Assembly: GCA_045604985.1 (NCBI GenBank)
Contig: JAZUPD010000088.1
Location: forward strand, 1-11,038
Reading direction: 5' to 3'
Source: SIG710 sp045604985
GTDB lineage: Bacteria; Bacillota; Clostridia; Oscillospirales; CAG-272
Length of the DNA stretch: 11,038 nt
The notes under the pieces are model-generated. The model did not search any database. It had not been told where the DNA came from and saw nothing but the letters and a program-made list of their open reading frames with translations. Made by a program: the position numbers and the translations under genes. Below are positions 6,533 through 11,038 of the stretch, piece by piece (position 1 is the stretch's first letter; each line of letters opens with the position of its first letter).

Positions 6533-7068
6533 AACTTCCTTAGCGCAAAGGAAACAAAAAGCAATGCCGCCATTATGCAGAGGACCGAAATCTCTGGCAG
6601 CCATTCTGCAAATGGCGGCATCGGTCTTGCAAAAATATATATTTGCATATCCTCAATAAAAATATGGTAAAGAAGAGGAAGCGAAAATAGCGGATAAAGC
6701 AATTTTTTTGTTTTTATGATTCCGAAAACCGTAAGACAATAGATTATAAGCACGGTCAGATACAGAAGAAGGCAGAGATATGTATGTATCATGCTTTCAA
6801 ATGTAAATGCTTTTGCCGAAAAGAATATAACTCCGAGAAGCACCGAGAGAGCTGTCAGCTCAGGTGCTTTTTTCCCGAGAAAAAGAACTGTAAAGCAGAA
6901 AATAAGTGATGCTAGTAAAACCAGATAAAGGTGTATAAACAGCTGGGCGGCACTAAGTGTCTTGTCCCAAAAATATATTATCCTTATCACAGCCGCTGCA
7001 AGCATAAAAGCTACCGAAAGATATGCTGCTCCGCTTTTTCCGTCTATATAAAATAGTCTTTTTTTCAT
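6529..7068 (-). CDS. integral membrane protein of unknown function (5-6 helices)
   Basis: I do not recognise this 179-residue protein. It begins MKKRLFYIDGKSGAAYLSV. Hydrophobic segments lie at about residues 15-33, 41-64, 71-89, 95-117 and 159-177, with a weaker one at 123-137. Loops are short and there is no soluble domain, signal-peptide cleavage site or obvious catalytic motif. Aromatic residues are frequent, for example YHIFIEDMQIYIFARPMPPFAEW (split by Pro at 150-152). The ATG at 7068 has AAGGAG (7080-7075) 6 bases upstream. It is convergent with the MgtC-like gene, and the two stop codons overlap within 6529-6532 with no strong terminator between them. The only promoter seen upstream is the one at 7277-7305, before the MATE remnant. 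Transcription may therefore run through the remnant. Confidence 0.8.
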   Translation of the reverse strand: MKKRLFYIDGKSGAAYLSVAFMLAAAVIRIIYFWDKTLSAAQLFIHLYLVLLASLIFCFTVLFLGKKAPELTALSVLLGVIFFSAKAFTFESMIHTYLCLLLYLTVLIIYCLTVFGIIKTKKLLYPLFSLPLLYHIFIEDMQIYIFARPMPPFAEWLPEISVLCIMAALLFVSFALRKF

Positions 7069-7069
7069 T

Positions 7070-7265
7070 TTTTACTCCTTCTCGTTTTTTCCATGCTCCC
7101 GTAAGATAGAAAACAAGTCCCGCCATACAGATTACAAAATACGAAAAATCCTCGTCCTATAAACTATCTGAAGTAAATTTGAAAAAAAAAGAGACAGAAA
7201 AAATATAATAAGCTGAGGCATTATATGCTTCCATGTGTAAAATCTTTTATCTGTAAACGGTTCAT
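7070..7265 (-). pseudogene. scar of a MATE-family multidrug/toxin exporter (both ends, no middle)
   Basis: From an ATG at 7265 the minus strand reads MNRLQIKDFTHGSI and then TAA (7223-7221). An overlapping ATG in another frame continues MPQLIIFFLSLFFSNLLQIV. Together these resemble the MATE N-terminus, where a 'lT.GsI...ll.FalPill.nLLQqlY' pattern precedes the first helix. A third frame from about 7135 reads FVICMAGLVFYLTGAWKKRE, like the last helix and the 'GRWKkk' tail of MATE proteins. MATE proteins have about 450 residues, so nearly everything between is deleted. A run of nine T on this strand (7182-7190) is a likely slippage site. The first ATG has no good ribosome binding site. The family call rests on pattern memory. 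Confidence 0.6.
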
Positions 7266-7276
7266 TTTTTCGCCTA

Positions 7277-7305
7277 ATTATATCATAAATATTATTATAA
7301 TTCAA
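7277..7305 (-). promoter_or_regulatory. minus-strand sigma-A promoter before the MATE remnant
   Basis: On the minus strand, TTGAAT (7305-7300), 17 bases, then perfect TATAAT (7282-7277) preceded by TGA as an extended -10. The predicted start, near 7270, is only about five bases before the remnant's ATG. Today it may instead serve the membrane protein starting at 7068, with a leader of about 200 bases made of pseudogene sequence. Confidence 0.6.
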
Positions 7306-7396
7306 GCGAATCAACGTATTTGTCATCAAAAAAGAATAATGCACAATTTTGTCGTTTCTTTTTTGCATTTTATGGATATTTTTCACAAAAATCGTA

Positions 7397-7425
7397 TTGA
7401 CAAACAACTCAGCTTATGATATAAT
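7397..7425 (+). promoter_or_regulatory. perfect-consensus sigma-A promoter of the PRTase-like gene
   Basis: TTGACA (7397-7402), exactly 17 bases, then TATAAT (7420-7425) preceded by TGA as an extended -10. Transcription should start near 7432, almost at the AAGGAG ribosome binding site (7433-7438), so the leader is only about 19 bases. Full consensus in both hexamers with an extended -10 is uncommon for a housekeeping gene. Confidence 0.92.
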
Positions 7426-7450
7426 AAAAGAAAAGGAGTTTAATTTCACT

Positions 7451-8098
7451 ATGCCAAATGAAAAATCTTATAAAATCAGAACGAAGTACCCCAATCTTTT
7501 TCTTCGCGTAACCGAGGGGCATTTTGCGACCAGCCACAGCCATATAAATTACTATATTGATGTGACCACCCACAAAACCCGTCTTTCCGAAGCAGTTGCA
7601 ATTGCCGAGCAGCTTGTTGCTTTTTATACAAATAACACGATAGTTGATACCATTCTCTGCCTTGACGGCACGGAGGTTATTGGCACTTGTCTTGCGGAGC
7701 AACTTACAAGAGGTGATTTCATCAATATGAACGCTCACCAGACGATATACGTCGTAACTCCCGAAAATACATCCGGAAGCCAGCTGATTTTCAGAGATAA
7801 TATGGTTCCCATGATAAAGGGAAAAAATGTGCTTATTCTGGCGGCTTCTGTCACAACCGGATATACTGCACAGGCGGCAATCGAGGCAATTAAATACTAT
7901 AGCGGCAATGTTGCAGGGGTATGTTCCATATTTGCAACGGTCAAGGAATGTGCAAACTACGAGGTCAAATCAATATTCCACACGGAAGATCTTGGCAATT
8001 ATGCTTCTTATCCCTCTCATGAATGTCCTCTTTGCAAGGAAGGTAAAAAAATCGAAGCTCTTGTAAACAGCTTCGGTTATTCAAAATTATTAGATTAA
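7451..8098 (+). CDS. phosphoribosyltransferase-fold protein with degenerate PRPP loop
   Basis: The 215-residue product looks like a type I phosphoribosyltransferase, most like the orotate branch. A beta-alpha core carries TIVDTILCLDGTEVIG (63-78). The segment NVLILAASVTTGYTAQAAIEAI (126-147) sits where active enzymes have the PRPP-binding loop 'VDD..tTG'. Here the two acidic residues are Ala131-Ala132, while the TTG remains (135-137). PRPP catalysis is therefore doubtful, and a binding, regulatory or altered-reaction role is possible. The C-terminal segment HECPLCKEGKK has His190, Cys192 and Cys195, which could bind a metal. The ATG at 7451 is 12 bases from AAGGAG, a long spacing, but no nearer start codon is in frame. 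It is a single gene behind a very strong promoter, convergent with hydA. I recall similar acid-less clostridial proteins but cannot name a function. Confidence 0.82.
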   Translation: MPNEKSYKIRTKYPNLFLRVTEGHFATSHSHINYYIDVTTHKTRLSEAVAIAEQLVAFYTNNTIVDTILCLDGTEVIGTCLAEQLTRGDFINMNAHQTIYVVTPENTSGSQLIFRDNMVPMIKGKNVLILAASVTTGYTAQAAIEAIKYYSGNVAGVCSIFATVKECANYEVKSIFHTEDLGNYASYPSHECPLCKEGKKIEALVNSFGYSKLLD

Positions 8099-8107
8099 AA
8101 ACAAAGT

Positions 8108-8184
8108 GCTGAATCAAGATTCTTGATATGCCCCCCAAAAGTTAAACACTTTTGGGGGGCATATCATCAATGATCAGCTTTTTT
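8108..8184. terminator. long hairpin between convergent genes, probable bidirectional terminator
   Basis: A perfect 19-bp inverted repeat (8124-8142 and 8148-8166) with six consecutive C/G pairs encloses the loop TAAAC. Outside it, GCTGA (8108-8112) can pair with TCAGC (8174-8178), which runs directly into six T (8179-8184), giving a terminator for the plus-strand gene. Reading from hydA, the same structure is followed by ACTTTGTTTTT. A small competing hairpin, ATCAAG/CTTGAT (8113-8127), overlaps the left arm. It fills the 92-base gap between the two convergent stop codons. Confidence 0.8.
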
Positions 8185-8190
8185 ATTAAA

Positions 8191-9942
8191 TTATTTGTAC
8201 ATTCCACGCTTTACATAGCTTGTATGGAGGATATGATGTGCCTTTTCGCTGTTTGGCTCACCGAAGAACTCCTTATAAAGTGTTTGAACAACGGGGTTCT
8301 CATGTGATTTTCTGAGTCCGCAGTTCTTATCGTCGTTATAAAGCACTGCTGCTCTCTTTTCACGGAGATTTACATTATTACGAACAGATGCGGGCTGTGT
8401 GGGCTGACCGCCGCCGTTTACACATCCGCCGGGACAAGCCATAATCTCGATAAACTGTACATTTACCTCGCCGCTTTGTACCTTCTTAAGAAGCTCTCTT
8501 GCATTCTTTGTACCGGAAGCTACTGCAACGTTGAGTTCAACATCACCAAGCTTATAGCTTGCAAACTTAACGCCTGCGATTCCGCGAACTTCCTCAAAAT
8601 CAAGTTTTTCAAGTGTCTTACCTGTTACAACTTCTGCTGCTGTACGGAGAGCTGCCTCCATAACACCGCCTGTTGCTCCGAAGATCGCACCGGCACTTGA
8701 GCCTATTCCAAAAGGTGTATCAAATTCTTCATCAGCAAGTGACTTGAAGTCTATACCTGCAGTCTGGATCATTCTGCCAAGCTCACGAGTTGTGATTGCA
8801 ACATCAACATCCGGTACACCTGCTGCACTCTGATCCGCTCTGCCTACCTCGAACTTCTTTGCCGTACAAGGTATTGCAGAAACCATAAAGATATCCTTTG
8901 GATCAAGTCCCATCTTTTCAGCGTAGTATGTCTTAACAACTGCACCGAACATCTGCTGAGGAGACTTGCAGGTAGAGAGATTTTCCGTCATTTCAGGGAA
9001 ATAATGCTCGCAGTACTTGACCCATCCTGGTGAGCAGGATGTGATAAGAGGCAATGCGCCGCCGTTCTTAAGTCTGCCAAGGAACTCGGTAGCCTCTTCC
9101 ATGATGGTAAGGTCTGCTGTCATGTTCATATCATATACGCCGTCAAAGCCGAGAGCCTTGAGAGCTGCAACCATCTTACCTTCAACATCTGTGCCGGGCT
9201 CGTAGCCGAAGCACTCACCAAGAGTTGCACGAACGGAAGGAGCTGTGCAGATAACAACATGCTTCTTAGGGTTAGCAAGGGCATTGAAAACCTTTTTTGT
9301 GTCGTCTCTTTCATAAAGAGCGCCAACGGGGCATGCAACGATACACTGACCGCAATTTACACAGGATGTATCACCGAGGTTGCCCTCAAAAGCACATCCG
9401 ATGTGTGTATCAAATCCACGGTCATTTGCACCGATAACGCCGATTCCCTGCATCTTGGAGCAGGCACCAACACAACGGCGACAAAGGATACACTTATTAT
9501 TGTCACGAACGATCGCAGCACTGGACTTATCGAGAGGATAGTGATTTACAACACCTCTGAAATGAGTCTCATCAACACCATATTCGCGACAGAGCTTCTG
9601 AAGCTCGCAATCCGTGCTTCTTACACAAGAGAGGCACTTCTTTTCGTGGTTGGAGAGTACAAGCTCAAGGTTGAGCTTTCTTGCATTTATGATCTTGGGG
9701 GTATTGGTCTTGATCTCCATTCCCTCAGTTACGGGGTAAACACATGCGGTTACCATTCTGAAGGGCTTACCTCCCTCGGACACCTCAACAAGGCAGAGAC
9801 GGCAAGCACCGATCTCGTTTATGTCCTTAAGATAGCAGAGGGTGGGGATATCAATATTGGCGGTCTTTGCAGCCTCCAGAACCGTGGATCCCTTTGCTAC
9901 GGCATAATCTCTGCCGTTTATTTTTACATTTACAGTTTCCAT
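8191..9942 (-). CDS. hydA: [FeFe]-hydrogenase catalytic subunit HydA (group A, M3-type)
   Basis: The 583-residue enzyme reduces protons to H2, or the reverse, in the cytosol. An N-terminal [2Fe-2S] domain has Cys36, Cys47, Cys50 and Cys67. A His-ligated [4Fe-4S] site has His99, Cys103, Cys106 and Cys112. Two ferredoxin clusters follow, with Cys151/154/157/161 and Cys194/197/200/204. The H-cluster domain shows L1 TSCSPGW (Cys303), L2 IPCTAKKFE (Cys359) and L3 EIMACPGGCVNGGGQP (Cys503, Cys507). All four positions are offset by exactly 4 from C. pasteurianus CpI (574 residues). L1 has Ser304 where the canonical TSCCPxW has a second Cys, and L2 has Ile in place of Met. The ATG at 9942 has AAGGAG (9958-9953) 10 bases upstream. 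It lies 18 bases after hydB, pointing to an NADH-linked multimer, probably electron-bifurcating. Confidence 0.96.
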   Translation of the reverse strand: METVNVKINGRDYAVAKGSTVLEAAKTANIDIPTLCYLKDINEIGACRLCLVEVSEGGKPFRMVTACVYPVTEGMEIKTNTPKIINARKLNLELVLSNHEKKCLSCVRSTDCELQKLCREYGVDETHFRGVVNHYPLDKSSAAIVRDNNKCILCRRCVGACSKMQGIGVIGANDRGFDTHIGCAFEGNLGDTSCVNCGQCIVACPVGALYERDDTKKVFNALANPKKHVVICTAPSVRATLGECFGYEPGTDVEGKMVAALKALGFDGVYDMNMTADLTIMEEATEFLGRLKNGGALPLITSCSPGWVKYCEHYFPEMTENLSTCKSPQQMFGAVVKTYYAEKMGLDPKDIFMVSAIPCTAKKFEVGRADQSAAGVPDVDVAITTRELGRMIQTAGIDFKSLADEEFDTPFGIGSSAGAIFGATGGVMEAALRTAAEVVTGKTLEKLDFEEVRGIAGVKFASYKLGDVELNVAVASGTKNARELLKKVQSGEVNVQFIEIMACPGGCVNGGGQPTQPASVRNNVNLREKRAAVLYNDDKNCGLRKSHENPVVQTLYKEFFGEPNSEKAHHILHTSYVKRGMYK

Positions 9943-9960
9943 TATTCAAAGTCTCCTTTC

Positions 9961-11038
9961 TTACTTCTTGGAAATAGCTTTGAACTTACATGTTCCTACA
10001 CAAGCGCCGCACTTAACGCACTTCGCAGGATCAATAGCGAAGGAAGCGAGCTTATGACCGGGAGCTATGTAATCTGTTCTCGCAATTGCATCTGCAGGAC
10101 ACTGCTTAGCGCACATTCCGCAGCCGATACACTTATCAGCGTCGATTGTGAACTGAAGGAGGCTCTTACATACGCCTGCGGGACACTTCTTATTAACGAT
10201 ATGAGCGACATACTCATCTCTGAAATAACGGAGTGTAGAAATTACAGGATTAGGAGCTGTCTGTCCAAGACCGCAAAGAGATGCGGACTTGATATAGTTG
10301 CAGAGTTCTTCCATACGGTCGAGATCTTCAAGCTCTCCCTTACCTGCAATGATCTTATCAAGGATCTCAAGAAGTCTTCTCGTACCAACACGGCAAGGAG
10401 TACACTTACCGCAGGACTCGTCAACCGTGAATTCAAGGAAGAAACGAGCTATATCAACCATACAGTTGTCCTCGTCCATAACGATAAGTCCGCCTGAACC
10501 CATCATAGAGCCGATCTCAAGAAGGTTACCATAGTCGATAGGAGTATCAATAACGTGTGCGGGGATACATCCGCCGGAAGGACCGCCTGTCTGAGCAGCT
10601 TTGAACTTCTTGCCACCGGGAACACCGCCGCCGATCTCTTCAACAACCTCACGGAGTGTTGTACCCATGGGAATCTCTACGAGACCTGTGTTTGTGATCT
10701 TACCGCCAAGTGCGAATACCTTTGTACCCTTGGACTTTTCTGTTCCCATAGATGAGAACCAGTCAGCGCCTTTAAGTATGATCTGAGGAATATTTGCATA
10801 TGTCTCAACATTGTTAAGAACGGTGGGCTGACCAAAGAGACCCTTAACTGCGGGGAACGGAGGACGGGGACGAGGCTCGCCGCGGTTACCCTCAATAGAG
10901 GTCATAAGAGCAGTCTCTTCGCCGCATACGAATGCGCCTGCGCCGAGACGGATGAACATATCAAATTCAAAGCCTGTGCCGAAGATATCCTTGCCGAGAA
11001 GGCCGTACTCACGAGCCTGATCAATAGCAATCTGGAGA
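9961..11038 (-). CDS. hydB: HydB/NuoF-like NADH-binding flavoprotein subunit (5' end outside window)
   Basis: The visible part is 358 codons. The reading frame stays open to the right edge, so the Met at 10959 is internal and the true start is beyond 11038. The segments EYGLLGKDIFGTGF, RLGAGAFVCGEETAL, GNRGEPRPRPPFP and PTVLNNVETYANIP are NuoF/51-kDa hallmarks of the FMN/NADH domain. Counting from that Met, the N3-type [4Fe-4S] site uses Cys183, 186, 189 (ESCGKCTPCR) and Cys229. A C-terminal two-cluster ferredoxin uses Cys277/280/283/287 and Cys314/317/320/324, which respiratory NuoF lacks but HydB/HndC subunits have. It would oxidise or reduce NAD(H) and pass electrons to HydA, encoded 18 bases downstream. 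The thioredoxin-like and first FMN motifs, and a likely NuoE/HydC partner, should lie to the right. hndC is an alternative name. Confidence 0.94.
   Translation of the reverse strand, partial: LQIAIDQAREYGLLGKDIFGTGFEFDMFIRLGAGAFVCGEETALMTSIEGNRGEPRPRPPFPAVKGLFGQPTVLNNVETYANIPQIILKGADWFSSMGTEKSKGTKVFALGGKITNTGLVEIPMGTTLREVVEEIGGGVPGGKKFKAAQTGGPSGGCIPAHVIDTPIDYGNLLEIGSMMGSGGLIVMDEDNCMVDIARFFLEFTVDESCGKCTPCRVGTRRLLEILDKIIAGKGELEDLDRMEELCNYIKSASLCGLGQTAPNPVISTLRYFRDEYVAHIVNKKCPAGVCKSLLQFTIDADKCIGCGMCAKQCPADAIARTDYIAPGHKLASFAIDPAKCVKCGACVGTCKFKAISKK

Noticed and set aside
6535..6554. Hairpin TTCCTT/AAGGAA at the convergent stop codons, possible minus-strand terminator
   Set aside because: The stem is only 6 bp with few G/C pairs and is followed by just four T on the minus strand. 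It is too weak to call and lies inside coding sequence.
7132..7407. Minus-strand 91-residue ORF starting at 7407
   Set aside because: Its first half is AT-rich filler that includes the minus-strand promoter at 7277-7305. Only the MPQLIIFF part is meaningful, and that belongs to the MATE remnant.
7409..7738. Minus-strand 109-residue ORF opposite the PRTase-like gene
   Set aside because: It is opposite a gene with a strong promoter and a recognisable fold, has no ribosome binding site, and shows no protein-like motif.
9259..10497. Long plus-strand ORF (412 codons) antisense to hydA and hydB
   Set aside because: It lies wholly opposite two unmistakable genes, has no ribosome binding site or family resemblance, and its length follows from the codon bias of the real genes.
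1..11038. CRISPR arrays, tRNA/rRNA genes, insertion sequences, phage or toxin-antitoxin modules
   Set aside because: No regularly spaced repeats, cloverleaf-like segments, transposase motifs, terminal inverted repeats or paired small toxin/antitoxin genes were seen by eye. A dedicated scan was not possible.

Overview
The window looks like a chromosomal segment from an anaerobic, fermentative low-to-moderate GC Firmicute of class Clostridia. The evidence is a CIRCE-controlled groESL operon, strong AAGGAGG-type ribosome binding sites, Firmicute-type sigma-A promoters and intrinsic terminators, and an NADH-linked [FeFe]-hydrogenase. Some protein flavour (GroEL, HydA) resembles gut or rumen Ruminococcaceae/Oscillospiraceae. 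That finer placement is an impression and was not tested.

Layout. (1) 69-2162: promoter, CIRCE operator, groES, groEL and a strong terminator. (2) 2163-2820: intergenic DNA, then a 135-residue four-helix membrane protein with an alternating-cysteine N-terminus and its own terminator. (3) 2894-3858: a near-consensus promoter, an XRE-type DNA-binding/membrane fusion protein, and a terminator whose stem contains the stop codon. (4) 3844-4176 (minus): a decayed LysR-type regulator, not annotatable as an intact ORF, divergent from the next operon. (5) 4323-6532: a CPA-type cation:proton antiporter and an MgtC/SapB-family membrane protein, 20 bases apart, probably one operon. (6) 6529-7068 (minus): an unrecognised 5-6-helix membrane protein. 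Just upstream of it, at 7070-7265, is a scar of a MATE-family exporter that keeps only its two ends. (7) 7397-8098: a perfect-consensus promoter and a phosphoribosyltransferase-fold protein whose PRPP loop lacks the usual acidic pair. (8) 8108-8184: a long hairpin between convergent genes. (9) 8191-11038 (minus): hydA and the 3' part of a NuoF/HydB-like subunit, forming a multimeric, probably electron-bifurcating hydrogenase. The rest of that operon lies beyond the right edge.

How the genes relate. groESL is the HrcA-type heat-shock chaperonin. HydB would exchange electrons with NAD(H) through FMN and pass them along iron-sulfur clusters to the HydA H-cluster, disposing of fermentative reductant as hydrogen. 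The antiporter and MgtC-like protein suggest an ion-homeostasis module. Its likely former divergent regulator (the LysR remnant) is dead, and a nearby exporter (the MATE remnant) is dead too, so 3.8-7.3 kb looks like an eroding accessory island between well-conserved core operons.

I found no tRNA, rRNA, CRISPR array, insertion sequence or phage gene. I see no clearly new multi-gene system. The best candidates for novelty are the cysteine-rich membrane protein, the acid-less PRTase-like protein, and active-site substitutions in the antiporter and in HydA.
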